A stretch of DNA of 64,000 nt from Candolleomyces eurysporus (lineage: Eukaryota; Basidiomycota; Agaricomycetes; Agaricales; Psathyrellaceae), in NCBI GenBank assembly GCA_027579435.1, contig JANBPK010000741.1:1-64000 (forward strand). Reading direction: 5' to 3'. Under the pieces are notes generated by a model. The model ran no database searches. It was not told the origin of the DNA and saw only the letters and a program-made list of their open reading frames with translations. A program made the translations under genes and the position numbers. Each line of letters begins with the position of its first letter. The first letter of the stretch is position 1. This document shows, piece after piece, positions 46,443 to 59,060 of the stretch.

Positions 46443-49400
46443 ATGATAAGTGCAGTGGCCGCCCGAAAGGCAGCACTTGCCAAAGCACGGGCGCAGGCGC
46501 AAGCCAACGATGGCGACGTCTCGATGGCTGCTACACCGGAAGCAGGACCCTCGGATGCGTCATATTCGTCTAAGAGGAAGTCTCAGCCCTCATCTGAGAC
46601 TGAGCAGAAACGCACTCCTTCATCGAGTAGGAGCAAGAAGAAGGCGAAGACGAAGCGGCCGGGGGAGCTGCACGAGGAGGACGAGGAAAGATTGGGAGAG
46701 ACATCAAAGAGGAAGAGGAAGGATAGGAAAAAGGAATCCAAGAAAACACCGAAACCTGCTTCAAGATCGCAGCGGTACTTTACAATGCAGCAGCAGGACT
46801 CATTCAAGCAGGGAGAGGACGTTATAGCGCTGGGCTCGGGCTCGGAGTCAGACTCAGACTCTCTCATCGTTGGACTGGAAGGCGCAGACGATGGAGACGA
46901 AGAGGCATTCCTTTCGTCCGAAAGCCTATCGGACGAAGACAGCCTGATGCAGATTGACGGAGGCCTTACACTCTCCACGCTCTTCCCTCACGCGCAGAAA
47001 GCCAACCAACAACAAACCATATCGACACCGCTATCGACGTTTAAACCGATTTTAGAAGAGACAGCCTTTCCACTTTCAGAAGACGAGCTATTGAAACTTG
47101 GCCTTGGGAAACTACCACCCTCGACTATTGTACTCCTCCCATCACACGATACCCTATGTTTCCTCGGAACATGCAGTGTCACCGTCCTACATGGATCCAT
47201 CACAATGTTCGGAACGACGCTACATGCGTCACACGAGGCTCATCGAGTCTTTGCGCCCAAATCTTCCCCTTTACCGGTCATTCGATGTGCTTTTGCTTCC
47301 ACCAAGTCTTCGTCGTCGTCAATGCTCCCCAGCCTCAACCTACCATCGAGAATCGAGGTAGACGAAGATCTGAAGCGACATGGGGCTGTGCTGTTGTTCT
47401 CGGAACTTAGAACGGGTGTGGAAGGTCTGGGGAGGATATGTCGACCTTTTTTGAACGTGTTTGAGCCGTCCAAGTGGCAGCAGCACTGTGCGAGCGGGGT
47501 GATTGGGATTCGAGGGTTGAGTATTGTGAGCATTGATCCATTTATTCTCTCCCTCCTCTCCTTCCTTTTCGCGATATCTTCTACCTCCAGAATAGACTAA
47601 CAACTAAACATATTTAGGTCTCCGACCAACTATCCGACATCCATCCATTTGTATTGCCTCCCTCCTGGTCTGACGCACTCGATCGTGCTATCTCAGCCAA
47701 CCTCCCTTCGACAAGTCATGGCGTTGATGACGAAACTGGGAACGTGTACTTAGTGAAAGGGCCCAAGAACGCTGGGAAAAGCACGTTTGCTAAGACACTG
47801 GTCAATCGGCTGTTGGACGTGTACGTATTCGTGTTTTCTCCTTTCCTTTCCTTCTTTTGTCATCCTTCGCCTCTTTTCTCGTCTTCCTACTGCCGTCCTA
47901 TTTTACCCTATCGCTTTGTCCCTTGCTTCGCTAAATCCGGAACTGGAGCTGACCTTTTTATCAACGAACCCAGATACACACACGTAGCCTACCTAGACCT
48001 TGACCCAGGCCAACCGGAATTTACACCCCCAGGTGTCATCTCGCTTTCTCTTCTCTCGAAACCTGTCTTTGGCCCTCCGTGGACGCATCCTTCGGTTTCG
48101 ACCGGATGTACTCAATCGCATGACCCTTCGGCATCGACGTCGCCTCCGTGGTCACAGAATCAGTCTTCACCTATCTCGGTCAAATCGGTGTATTTGGGGT
48201 GTACGACACCGAAGAACGAAGTGGAGCTCTGGCTGGAGGGTGCGAGGGCGCTTTGGGAGTGCTATAGGGAGGGCGTGCGGTTCGGGTCTGCTTTTGCTGC
48301 AACTTACTCTAGATTTGGGTTTGAGGAGAGGGAGGCTGATGAAGAAGAGGAAGAGGACGAGGAGGGGGACGATAGGAGCGATGATAAAGACGAGGAGAAC
48401 GGTAGTGAAAGGAGAGGCGCCGAAGGACGAGGAGGGAGACGAAGAAGAATCAAGACCATCATCCCACTCGTGATCAACACTATGGGATGGACGAAAGGTC
48501 TCGGAGCGGACCTGATGCGTAGAATCGAGGACGAGTTTGGTGTGATGGATATCTTCGCATTCTCGTCGCCTGCCCATCATCAGCAAGACGAGTCGGAGCC
48601 TGTTCACCATCAACACGGCCATGGGTTTAGTGCATTCCACTCGACCGGATACGACGAGTACCCTGTCAGTACAATCGCCAACGGGAAGAAGGTGAGGATG
48701 CACGACCTGCAACCTCCTATATCCTCAATTTCAGAGGGACAGGGAGGAAGAGGCGGAGTAGGGGGTGGAACGTGGAGTAGTGCGGCGGACCAAAGGGCCA
48801 TGAGCCTCCTATCTTATTTCCACTCGGTGTTTCCTTCTCCACCACCGACTTCCCCTACTCCTTCATCACATACCTCTCCTACCCCGCTCGACATCGAATG
48901 GCAAACCCAGAAACCCCTCCTTGCTATGCGCCCATACAACCTCTCTCTACGCGAAGCGGGGATTAAGAAAGTAGTGCTGTGCGGTGCGGGCAGCGAGGAT
49001 GTCGTTAGGGAGGAAGTGGGGAGGGTGTTGTGTGGGGGTGTAGTTGGGTTGGTTGTTGACGATGTTGACGATGAAGGCAACGTCGATCTGGAAAATATGG
49101 TTAATGACATGGGTGGTGAGGGGGAGCAGGGCAACGGGAGACGGGGAAGAAGAGGAGGGACATTACCATACACACAAGGACGTCTCCCACCGTCACCGTA
49201 CACTTCGACCTGTATTGGGCTGGGGATTGTGCGCGGTGTGCATCCACGGCATGCTGACCCTCTTCATACTCCTGTCCGTGGAGAGCTAGACCATGGAGCA
49301 GAAGGAAGAGAAGGAGACGGCGGAGAGTATGAGGTGGACCTCCAACTCCTCACACCCGTCCCGCCCTCCCTCTTACAAGAAACGCGGGTTCTCATCAAGG

Positions 49401-49684
49401 GAGAGATGGAATTGCCTGTTTGGGGATGGTTGGATTTTAGGGCTTTCGACTCTACTACCTCTTCTTCTGGTGCAGCGGGTATTACAGGCATAGGTCTCGG
49501 CGAAATAGAAGGAGAGGGTGAAAGAAGAGAAAGGGGAGGAGCGGGAGAGGAAGGAGAAGGAGTAGTAGAGATGGACCCTAGCAAGACACCGTACCTTCAA
49601 TGGGGTAAACTCGGGGGCACGAGGCAGAAGGGTGGGGAGAAGAGGCGGATTAGAAGGAATGTGTTGAGGAGGGGGCTGATGTGA
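46443..49684 (+). CDS. GRC3: Grc3/NOL9-type polynucleotide 5'-hydroxyl kinase
   Basis: Three exons, 46443-47525, 47618-47820 and 47974-49684, give 998 residues. The N-terminus is lysine-rich with nuclear-signal-like runs (RSKKKAKTKR; KRKRKDRKKESKK) and an acidic segment. The kinase has Walker A GPKNAGKST (residues about 409-417) and the family block YLDLDPGQPEFTPPG (about 435-449). It is followed by KSVYLGCTTPKNEVELWL and INTMGWTKGLGADLM, all typical of Grc3/NOL9/Clp1. Grc3 phosphorylates the 5'-OH of cleaved pre-rRNA at ITS2 together with the nuclease Las1 in the nucleolus. The protein is longer than yeast Grc3 because of acidic, Gly/Arg- and Pro/Ser-rich inserts. Exon 2 carries Walker A alone, and the intron after it happens to stay open in frame. 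Confidence 0.9.
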
Positions 49685-49939
49685 TTCTGGATCTAAATTG
49701 CTGATGTCGCTGTTGTACCTGCTATAATCCACTGTGATCTTTGCTCAAGACACATCTGCAATGATTCCCATTCTCGTCTGGAAGAGAGAGATGGGTCGTT
49801 GCGCCCTGTCCTTCCTGATCCCATGCCCTCCATTATTGACTTTGCCTTCGATCTGGGCACTCGCAGTTCGTTTCGACTTTCGGAATCCGCTTAAGCGTAT
49901 AACGGTTGACTAAACTTCGAAATGGTTAACGGATTCCAC

Positions 49940-50205
49940 ATGTCAGAACCAATCCGGATTCATGACTACCGCTACTACAGATTGGTCGAGAAGTGCAACA
50001 ACTTGAACGAGACACCCCCAAGTTCCTTTGCCATACCCCAAAAGCAAGTGTTTCCTGTCTCTGCTCCCAAGTCTGGAAATCCGCCCACACACACCCCTCT
50101 AGCTATCCCGGCGCAGCCCAGCGTTTCACCCGTCACTCCCACCCTCAAGGCGAGAAGTACACATCGTCTAGTACGCCTATATCTCTATCTAGTCTAAGAA
50201 CCCTA
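49940..50205 (+). repeat. Repeat R2, copy a
   Basis: Matches the reverse complement of 51230-51430 (CCCCCAAG(T/A)TCCTT, TACCCCA(A/C)AAGCAAG, CTCTGCTC(C/A)CAAGTCTG, CCGTCACTCCCACCCTCA against TCGTCACTCCCACTCTCA). It is a shortened copy of the element that accompanies the southern DUF4246 array. Confidence 0.6.
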
Positions 50206-50410
50206 TTTCTATCTATTCGACGGTATATCAGACCCACTGCGCATCGCTATTCGCCGTCGGTCCAACAAGGATCCTGGCAATATGCGAAGCCAAATGGCAG
50301 CAACCCTTTTCTCATCCGGCATAGCGCACATATCCGCTACTGTTACGGGAGCACCCAGACGAATACTGGTTTGGGAGTGCAGTATGGTATGCAGCAATGG
50401 CTTCCTCCCA

Positions 50411-50980
50411 TTAGTCCTGGTAAATGGGGTGGGACGGTTCGGCGCCGCTCCAAACAGTGACCCAGACGTAGTGTATCGGCCAGTACAACTGATCCCTCCG
50501 CGTATCCCTCAAAGTCCGTAAAGCCATGTACTTCAAGGCGCCAAGTTGATTGTGATGCGATGCACACCAACTGCGGCACTCGGTGCTTGAAGATGGCAGG
50601 TGTCTACAGGCCGACCTGCTTCGGCGCATTGGTGTACAAGGCTTTGCTGACTTTGTAGGATAGGCGGTGGGATCAGGTGTTCTGGCCGATATGCCTGCTA
50701 TCTGGCCTCTAGACCAAGTTCGTACAACTGTCTGGAGAGGCGTCGGGATGTCCACCGGGCACCAGGGGGNAGCAGGGCTACTGGGAGGAGCCCCTCCGGA
50801 GCGTCTACCACTGCATTGGCAGACTGGGTGCCAACGGGGGATTCTACGGAGTTTCGTTGTGGAGAGCCGGTGTTGTCGTATAGGGAATGAATGAATGGGC
50901 GGATGACTGAGCGAACCGATATGAATGAGGGCGTCCTTCTCCAATAAAAGAAAGTGTGCAATACGTCGTCTCCGAGTCAT
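50411..50980 (-). other. Unassigned 189-codon open frame
   Basis: A minus-strand frame is open across an N at 50770. The translation is rich in Arg, Ser, Pro and Thr, with no motif and no homologous frame in the other R2 units. Composition looks like random read-through of GC-rich DNA, so it is noted but not called as a gene. Confidence 0.25.
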
Positions 50981-50999
50981 TCTGCCGGCTCAATGCTCG

Positions 51000-51480
51000 G
51001 GAACGGCTCTGAATCCGCAAAACTCCCACTTGGCCAAATTGAGATCGACGTCCAGGTTGCGCGAAGAGACAGCGGAAAATTGCACCATGCCCGATGATCA
51101 TGAAAACAGGACTGGTGCTAATTTCCTTTGGTATGCTGTCAAGGGCCCTTAGACTATGACGCGAAAGCGTTCAGTAGGTCTGATCCACCATCACATAATC
51201 GAAAGGGATGGATTTTGAACGAGGAAAAATGGCGTGGAGAATGTGTACTGATCTCTTCGATTTCCCTGAGAGTGGGAGTGACGACGGATGTGTTGGGACG
51301 AGCCGGGAAAATTGAAAGGAGTGTGTCGAAGGCGGGCTATCAGACTTGTGAGCAGAGGTAGGACACCCTTGCTTGTGGGGTAAAGCGAAGGATCTTGGGG
51401 GCTATGCTGTACCTCTTGACGAGACATGGCAGGACCTTCAGTCGTCTTTATATAAAGGGGGACCCTTGCCGCGATGCTGT
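51000..51480 (-). repeat. Repeat R2, copy b (TATA-led small reading frame)
   Basis: On the minus strand, CTTTATATAAAG (about 51459-51448) is followed by ATGTCTCGTCAAGAGGTACA (start 51427) and an open frame of 78 codons. The copies at 49940-50205 (+) and 58690-59060 (-) match along most of this length, but their frames are broken or shifted, so coding is doubtful. It may be a decayed small gene carried with each DUF4246 unit. Confidence 0.5.
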
Positions 51481-51499
51481 GTACTCTCTCGGATGAGTA

Positions 51500-52525
51500 C
51501 AGATACCGTCAGTAATACCGTACTAGTACGGCGTTACTAGCACAGGCGCCACATTGGGCTCCATTATGACACTAGACGATCCATTTACCCACCTCGCCTG
51601 TGGATCGAAATAGGAAACAAAAGGAAATCTGTATGGCGAGCACTCACCTGAAGGGAAATTACCACCGTTACGCAACGGTCAAGGTGGGGTGACTCCTAGG
51701 GTGCCTGTCTACTATGCACGACATAGATTGTCCTCAAATTCGAGTCCATGTTGCTGAAAAGTAAAACGCCACAGCGTTCCCAGTGCGACCAAAGCTATTA
51801 GCGCCCGGCGTCATCCAAGTTGGAGTGGCTGTGAGTTTGTGTGGCGCATTCCCGACCTGATCATGTTCGGGGTGTTCCTTTGTTTTCTCGCTTCGTTGCC
51901 GTTTATCCTTGGGAGGATATGCAGTGCTTGAAACAAAGCGGACTGATATGTACCGTGGTGGCCTTTGTCGTTACCAATAGCCCCATTTCTTTCGAGTTCC
52001 CTGATAGTGGGGCGTTTCCGTCCCCATCGGTGAAGGGCCAGAGTTTGGCTCCCTGGCTTACTCGACGGTGATCTCATTCTACATAGCATGCAACGTTAGC
52101 CCGTGATAAAATACATCCACTCCATTTCTTCCCCTGTAATTTATACGCATCAAGACGCAAGAATGAAGTCGGTTCCATGACGATTGCTTTGATCTGTCCG
52201 TTTCTTGTTCGGGTGCTTGAGCTACAGGACATCGATACGTAGTAGATGAGCATCAACCGAACAAGACACCTATCCGGCGAGGAACAGAAAGGGAAAATCG
52301 AGCAGAGTCCCAAGGGTCAGAACTTGGACTCAGAATCAGCGAAAAGGAGTGATGACCAAGACCACATCCACCAGCGTGCTCGTCCTGCTTAAAGAAAAAA
52401 AGGCCGGAGGCTTCCATACACGGTGAGAACTTGTAGAAACGGACGTTCGGAGCACACCCCTCTACTGAACACGCTTCGATACTGGCCTAAATATCGACCG
52501 TTATAACACGAATCCTTTAAAGTAT
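51500..52525. repeat. Southern unit 3' flank, copy 6
   Basis: Two stretches recur after each southern gene. The first (51500-51660) has ATGAGTACAGA(T/C)ACCGTC, TCCATTATGACAC and TCCATTTACCCACCTCG, matched at 55665-55830 and weakly at 59085-59230. The second (52190-52500) has GATCTGTCCGTTTCTTGTTC, GACGTTCGGAGCACACCCCT and CTCTACTGA, matched at 55848-56155 and 59655-59830. They define the southern repeat unit and hold no gene. Confidence 0.65.
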
Positions 52526-52529
52526 GTAT

Positions 52530-54586
52530 CTAATGCTCGCAGAGAGCAATTGTCTGAGCCGCGAACTCCTTTTGGTGCTTCAACACGAACGTCTTTCTTT
52601 CCTCCATCAACTGTTCCCTATACTCCTTCGCTTTGTCCATGCTGATCGGGAAATCACTGATATCGTCAAACACCATTCTCTGTAGCTCGGAAGGTAGTTT
52701 ATGGATTCCTGCAGCGGCTTTGGCCTCTGCGAAAGAAGCGTTCTTCGACGGCTGAGACAGCGGAGAGGTCGCCTTCAGCATCTCATCCCACCACCAATCC
52801 TGCCTCTGGCACGGGACGTCTGCGGTACTGATGACCCGAACATTGGGATCCACCAAGAACAAAGCGAGGATCTTCCTATGTCCCGGCTTAGTCGGGTCGG
52901 CGAGTTTGAAAGGTTGGACTTGGTGTTGCAGGATGTTGGGGAAGGTGATGAGACGGCCCTCACGGGTATCGATGGAGCCGATGTCTTGGATGCTGTCGCT
53001 CCAATTGTCGAGGCCGAATACATCATCGAGGAAGTCATGTTCGCCATTTTCGTAAGGAAAAACATCGAACCATTGTCCGTCGGATTGTTGACGGAACGCC
53101 AGGGATGAATGGCTGATATTCTCAGAGGAGTAGTAGAAGATAGCGGTGGCGCAGATCGACTCGTTCTGAGGAAGCATGATCATGAGTGAATGTAAGTTAG
53201 GGTCCCTGGGCCNAAAAAAATAGACACTGGAGAGAGACACACCCTCTTTCCTTCGACGTGCCACGTCCCACCCTCATACTCTGGTTTCTCGGGTGTTAGC
53301 TCGATGTTCGCCAATTTCACGATGATTTGCAACGGCAAAGCCCCAAAATTATCCTTGAAACTCAGAGGATTGCGTTTGAGAATGTTTGCGTCGAATTCTT
53401 CCGCGGGTTCGGGTTGCTCGACCACTTTGTTCCGGTCGATCCAGTCTTTCTTCCTTTCAGAAATATCATCATCTTCGTCATTATTACCTTCCTCTTCTTC
53501 AATCTGTTCTAGCTCGGACAAAGCTTCAATGGGGAAGTCATAGGTGCAGAAAGTGTATTCTATACGCTTGGGAGTGGACCTCAGGTCGTCGGAGGGAATG
53601 AGGGTCCTTTCCCAGAGCGGAATAGACGCATGGATGATATCTTCGACGAGACTATACAACTCTCGATGGTGTTCGGGATGCAGGTTGTTGATGTAGGTCA
53701 CGATTTTCGGCTTCTCTCCTGAGATATCGACCTCGCAAGGGAGCCATTGGAATTTATCACTCCAAGCGGTATCATCCTCGAGCTCCAAACGATTTGAAGT
53801 CTCCGCGTTGAGAATGTCCCCTTCTCCACACCTCTTGATGCAGTCTTCCAGGGTCGTGACACGAGCACCAACGGATAAAACCTTGGATTGGCCGTAGATC
53901 AACGGAAACATGCTGGGGTGGACGAGGTCGAGCACTTTGCCATCTGAGCCTGGGTGCCAGTCTTTCTGTGACTCTGGCACGTCTTCGAGAACCCTGACGG
54001 CTTTTTGTAAAGCCAGCTTGATCTCATTGGATACTGCGGTGTCAGACTTGTAAACGTCCCCATTGAAAACGCGGATGGCGCCATTGGGCGAGGTAGGGTG
54101 CTCCGTTGCGCGGTATTGCAGTTCCGAGACGCAATAGGCGAACATTTGCTCCGATATTTCCGTCTTGATGTCGGAGTTGGGGAGGCCAACGGCTTCCTCT
54201 TTCCATTTGGCAATGATAGCCTTGTCAAATACCTGCCAATGAATGTAAGTCCTAAGCAGTCGACAGTACAATGACAACGGGTCCTAGAGAATAATACCTT
54301 TGTCGTCCACCCGGGCTTATCCGTAACCTGGTTCATGAATCGCAGCATCGTCAGCTCGCGGAGCGTAATAGGCTCCAGCCTATGTACATACAGTCAGCTT
54401 TCTGCTTCCATTCTCCATTCTCCAAGCAAGCACAGAGCACACTTACACGAGATAATTTTTCCCGACCTGGACGAGAGCATTGGGAAAAGGCTCGCCTTGG
54501 TACTCAGTGTCTGATTTCTCAGGCATCCAGTTGCAGGGGTAACCATTTCCAGCTTTCTTAGCGACTGTGGTAGAGTCGACAGGCAT
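52530..54586 (-). CDS. DUF4246 family protein, copy 6
   Basis: Exons 54586-54447, 54379-54298, 54232-53243 and 53165-52530; 615 residues. The leader reads MPVDSTTVAKKAGNGYPCNW and the family core follows (ITLRELTMLRFMNQVTDKP; WHPGSDGKVLDLVHPSMFP; YINNLHPEHHRELYSL). An acidic insert (EQIEEEEGNNDEDDDISERK) precedes NKVVEQPEPAEEFD. TWHVEGKR, GRLITFPNILQHQVQPF and GHRKILALFLVDP are intact. Intron 3 contains an N at 53213 in an A-run and causes no coding problem. It is the downstream-most member of the three-gene minus-strand array. As elsewhere the inferred activity is 2OG/Fe(II)-oxygenase-like, substrate unknown. Confidence 0.87.
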
Positions 54587-54724
54587 GGCAGTCGAAAGTT
54601 GACAGTGTGAATTTGGGAGGCGGGTAAGGACGCTGGAAACCTTCATGCTCAGTTATTTATTGGAAACACGTTCCCGCAGAGAACTGCCACCTTGGGAGTC
54701 AGGCGTGGTAAGAGATGAAAGCCG

Positions 54725-54808
54725 GCACAAAAACATCCGTGGCACTGACAGCATCGTATCGGTCTGAGGCAAATTGATGAAGCTACCGACCGACTGCGTC
54801 GTCAAATA
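54725..54808 (-). promoter_or_regulatory. Shared upstream module, DUF4246 copy 6
   Basis: Coding-strand order: ACGCAGTCGGTCGG, CTTCATCAATTTGCCTC, GTCAGTGCCACGGATG then TTTTTGTG. The palindrome is diverged. The module is 139 nt before the start. Confidence 0.45.
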
Positions 54809-54809
54809 A

Positions 54810-55640
54810 ACTTCTGAGTTTCCAGAGGTGAATAAACTTGCTGGGATACTCCTCATCCCCTGATAGCTCAGGGCTTCTGCAACGAAGACCCTCTCCAGTC
54901 AAACATTGTGTTCGCGCATTGGCCGGTCTGCCCGCGGCACAGCGCATCCGACGACCCCGAGGGCGCTTGATGCTCGTCGGTAACCTAGGTGCAATCTTGG
55001 ATCTATTACGCCGCATAGCCTTATAGGGGAGTATTTCAATGGTATTGCTACGAGTTTTACGAGCTCTGCTGGTAGTAGAGAACAACCATGTGCCATTTCG
55101 TGCAGTTCATTCAGAATCATGAGAAGACTTGGGAATTCAATCGAAAGAACTTCTTGTATCCTGGTGCAAGGTTCGCATGGTTGTCAAAAATAGGGCGCCT
55201 AGAGACGCATGCTGCTCCAATAGACGTTCAGCAGAAGCACGCCGAGTATGGCCGATCGTGAACGACCTTTGACCCCTTTTGGTCATGTAGTATACGTACT
55301 CACAGAGCATACACTGATTTAATTGCCAACAAATGCTCAACGAGATCGAGATTTGGGCTCATTGTATGCTCTGAAAGAAAGTGGGTAGCAAGAGGATCTA
55401 ACGTGAAGCTGGGGGGATCAAATTACGGCGCTTGCCGTAAGATAACACAAGCACCGACATCTTATCAGGACGTCAACCGCTGATCCTACCGGAGCCAGAC
55501 CGCCGTGTGGTTGCGAAATTTCCTCGTCTACGGGATTCCTGTTTTTCCTTTCGGCATTCCTTGTACATTCGAAGAGTAGTCTAAGTTTCTCTATGTCGTT
55601 TTTACCTAGCGTAAATTAATGGAGCTGAATCTGTGTCATA
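54810..55640. other. Spacer between copies 6 and 7, no gene seen
   Basis: Only short frames (up to 100 codons on the minus strand, 55085-54783) without motifs. A GACGACCCCGAGGGCGC-type GC-rich patch lies near 54950. Nothing recognised. Confidence 0.3.
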
Positions 55641-56156
55641 GGCGACATGTGCCCGTACGGAAGGCTGGATGAGTACAGACACCGTCGGTAATACGGCGTT
55701 GCTAGCACGGGGGCCACATTGCACTCCATTATGACACGGGTCAATCCATTTACCCACCTCGGCTGTGGATCAAGAAAGGAGAAAAAAGAAATATGTATAG
55801 TGAGCACTCATCTGAGCGGCGATTACTACCAGTACCTCCGAGGTTAATTGATCTGTCCGTTTCTTGTTCGGGTGTTTGAGCCACAGGACACCCATACGTA
55901 GATGAGCATCAGCTGAACAAGACCCTATGCGGCAGGGAGCAGGAATATAAAATCGAGCAGTCCAAGGGTTGGAGCCTTGGTTTAGAACCAGCGAAAAGGA
56001 GCCATGGCCAGCACCACATCTACCAGCGGGCTGATCCTGCTTACAGAAAGAAGGTGAAAGCCAGCCATATTATACACAGTGAGAAATTGTGAGAACGGAC
56101 ATTCAAAGCACACCCCTCTACTGAGCAGTCTTGGATACTGGCCGAGATATTGACCT

Positions 56157-58143
56157 TTACCACAAGTATCCTAGGAAGTATTTATCTGGTCGAAGAGCAA
56201 TTGTCTGAGCCGCAAACTCCTTTTGGTGCTCCAACACGAACGTCTTCCTTTCCTCCATCAACTTCTCCCTATACTCCTTTGCCTTGTCCATGCTGACCGG
56301 GAAATCTTTGACATCGTCAAACACCAGTTTTTGCAGTTCGGAAGGGAGTTTATGGATTCCCGCAGTGGCTTCGGCGTCAGTGAAAGAAGGGTTCCTCGAC
56401 GGTTGGGACGGCGTCGAGGTCACCTTCAGCATTTCATCCCACCACCAATCCTGCCTCTGGCACGGAACGTCTGCGGTACTAATGACCCGAACATTGGGAT
56501 CCACCAAAAACAAAGCGAGGATCTTCCTATGTCCCGGCTTAGTCGGGTCGGCGAGTTGGAAAGGTTCGACTTGGTATTGCAAGATGCTGGGGAAGGTGAT
56601 GAGACGGCCCTCACGGGTATCGATGGAGCCGATGTTTTGGATGCTGTCGCTCCAGTTGTTGAGCCCGAATACATCATCAAGGAAGACATCGTAATCTTCC
56701 TCTTGCTGGCAAATAAAACTATCGAACCATTGTCTGTCGGATTGTTGACGGAAGGCCAGGGATGAAGGGGTNAATATTTTCAGAGGCGTAGCAGTAGATA
56801 GCGGTAGCGCAGATGGATTCGTTCTGAGGAAAAATGAATGAATGTGAGTTGAGGCCCTGGGTCAAAAGACGCACCCGCTTTCCTTCGACGTGCCATGTCC
56901 CACCCTCATACTCTGGATTCTCAGGTGTCAGCTCGATGTTCGCCAATTTCACGATGACTTGCAACGGGAACTCTCCAAACCGATCCTTGAAACTCAGAGG
57001 ATTGCGTTTGAGAATTTTTGCGTTGAACCTTTCGGTGGGTTCGAGCACTTTGTTCCGCTCGATCCACTCCATCTCCCTTTCCAAGGGGTCATCTTCGCCA
57101 TCTTCAATGGGGACGTCATACTTGCAGAAGTCGTATTCTATACGCTTGGGAGTGGACCCCAGGTCGTTGGAGGGAATAACGGTCCTTTCCCAGAGCGGAA
57201 TAGACGCATGGATGATATCCTCGATGAGACTATACAATTCGCGATGGTGTTCGGGATGAAGGCTGTTGATGTAGGTTAGAATTCTCGGCTTCTCACCTGA
57301 GATGTCGACTTCGCATGGGAGCCACTGGAATTGATCACTCCAAGCGTTATCATCCTCCAAACGATTTGAAGTGTCTGCGGTGAGAACGTCCCCCTCTCCA
57401 CACCTCTTGATGCAGTCTTCCAGGGTCGTAACACGAGCGCCGACGGGTAGAACCTTGGATTTGCCGTAGATCAACGGAAACATGCTGGGGTGGACGAGGT
57501 CGAGCACTTTGCCATCTGAGCCTGGGTGCCAGTCTTTCTGTGACTCTGGCACGTCTTCGAGGACCCTGACGGCTTTTTGTAAGGCTAGCTTGGTCTCCTC
57601 GGATACTGCGGTGTCGGACTTGTACACGTCTCCATTGAAAACGCGGATGGCGCCGTTGGGCGAGGTAGCGTGCTCAGTTGCGCGGTACTGCAGTTCCGAG
57701 ATGCAATAGGTGAACATTTGCTCTGATATTGCGATGCCGGAGTCCGGGAGGTCAACGGTTTTCTCCTTCCATTTAGGGATGACAGTCTTGTCGAACACCT
57801 GCCAATGAATGTGAGTGCTAAGCAGTCGACGTGACAATGAAGACAGATCGTAGAGTATAATACCTTTGTCGTCCATCCACCTTCATCCGTAACCCGATTC
57901 ATGAATCGCAGCATCATCAACTCACGAAGAGTAATAGGCTGCAGCCTGTATACATAGTCAGCTTTCTTCTTCCACCCCCNTTAAGCGAGCAGAGCACACT
58001 CACACAGCACCCTCGGACCCAACCTGCACGAGAGCGTTGGGGAACAGCTCGCCTCGGTACTCAGCGTCCGATTCCTCGGGCGTCCAGTTGCAAGGGTAAC
58101 CATTTCCCGCTTTCTTAGCAACTATGGTGTGGTCGACGGACAT
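56157..58143 (-). CDS. DUF4246 family protein, copy 7
   Basis: Exons 58143-58004, 57945-57864, 57798-56875 and 56823-56157. The frame in exon 4 works only if the N at 56772 is ignored: the other copies read SENI(T)PSSLAFRQQ here, and the N adds one base. With that, the product is 603 residues. The upstream ATG at 58239 is in frame, but the conserved leader MSVDHTIVAKKAGNGYPCNW marks 58143 as the start. The acidic insert is shorter than in copies 6 and 8 (EDGEDDPLEREMEW). The histidine block reads GRLITFPSILQYQVEPF, so the distal histidine seen in all other copies is tyrosine here. The C-terminus also differs (RPDKYFLGYLW instead of CEH). This copy may be catalytically altered. Confidence 0.78.
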
Positions 58144-58326
58144 GGCAGCTGAAGATTGACGGATGGAACTCGGGAGGCAGGAAAGGATGGTGGTAGACTC
58201 AGGAGAGTGCTTGGCTTGAGGATCACTAGACCTTGACATGCTGGTTTACATATCGAGAAACACGTTCCCGCCACCTTGGCGGTCAGGAAGTCGACGGGTG
58301 GGGTGGTCAGGGATGATGAAAGCCAA

Positions 58327-58456
58327 TACGAAAACATCCATGACACTGACGGCATTATTGGGGACCTGTGCGGCTGTGCCGTTCCAATATGATATCTGGG
58401 GCAAAGCGATGCGTATCCCGACGGGCGGCGTCGGCATGCACATTTCGGAGTCATGG
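58327..58456 (-). promoter_or_regulatory. Shared upstream module, DUF4246 copy 7
   Basis: Coding strand: CATGACTCCGAAATGTGCAT, then GCCGACGCCGCCCGTCGGG, then ACGCATCGCTTTG, then GTCAGTGTCATGGATGTTTT. 184 nt before the start. Confidence 0.55.
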
Positions 58457-58689
58457 GATTCGCACTGACTCGCCTGTCTTGAGGTCGGGAGTCACTCTGC
58501 GGCCGGCAAGATCTGTCAATAACAGTACTTTATGTCATTTGTTAAGTACATAGAGCGCCGATAAGATACAGTCCAATATAAAGCGACACCGAAAAAGATA
58601 TTGTGGAGCACGAAGTCTTCAAGCAAGCTTTGGGAAGGGAACACCGCTAAATGAAAACCCACGCCTGGGTTTCCTGGGGTATAGAAAAT

Positions 58690-59060
58690 TCCGTCTCACG
58701 ACTGACGAGAACAAGACTCGTGCTAATGTCCTTCATAAAGTGTCAGAAGCCTTTGCCGTCCGACGGAGAAAAGACTCAACAGGGCTGGTATGCCATCGAA
58801 CGATTGGGAGGAGTAATTCTCAATGAAAAGGGATACGGCATGGAGAATGCGTAAGCCAATCTCCTCCCGAGAATCGGAGCGATGACTTTTGGAATAAACC
58901 GGGAGATTGACGGCGAGAAGAGTTTTTCGACGGTAGATTATAAGACTTGTGGGCAGAGGTAGAACTCGCTCCTTTATTGGGTTAAAAGAGGGCGGTGTGT
59001 CATGCTGCACTTCTTGATGAGGGACATAGCAGAATAGTCAGTCCTCCTTGAATGAACAGG
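58690..59060 (-). repeat. Repeat R2, copy c
   Basis: Minus strand: ATGTCCCTCATCAAGAAGTG, CACACCGCCCTCTTTTAACC, CTCTGCCCACAAGTCTTATA, and CGCATTCTCCATGCC. Collinear with copy b. The frame after the ATG meets a stop after 17 codons. Confidence 0.55.

Noticed and set aside
58144..58239. Earlier in-frame ATG for DUF4246 copy 7
   Set aside because: All other copies start at the MPVD-type leader; the extra 32 codons have no counterpart.
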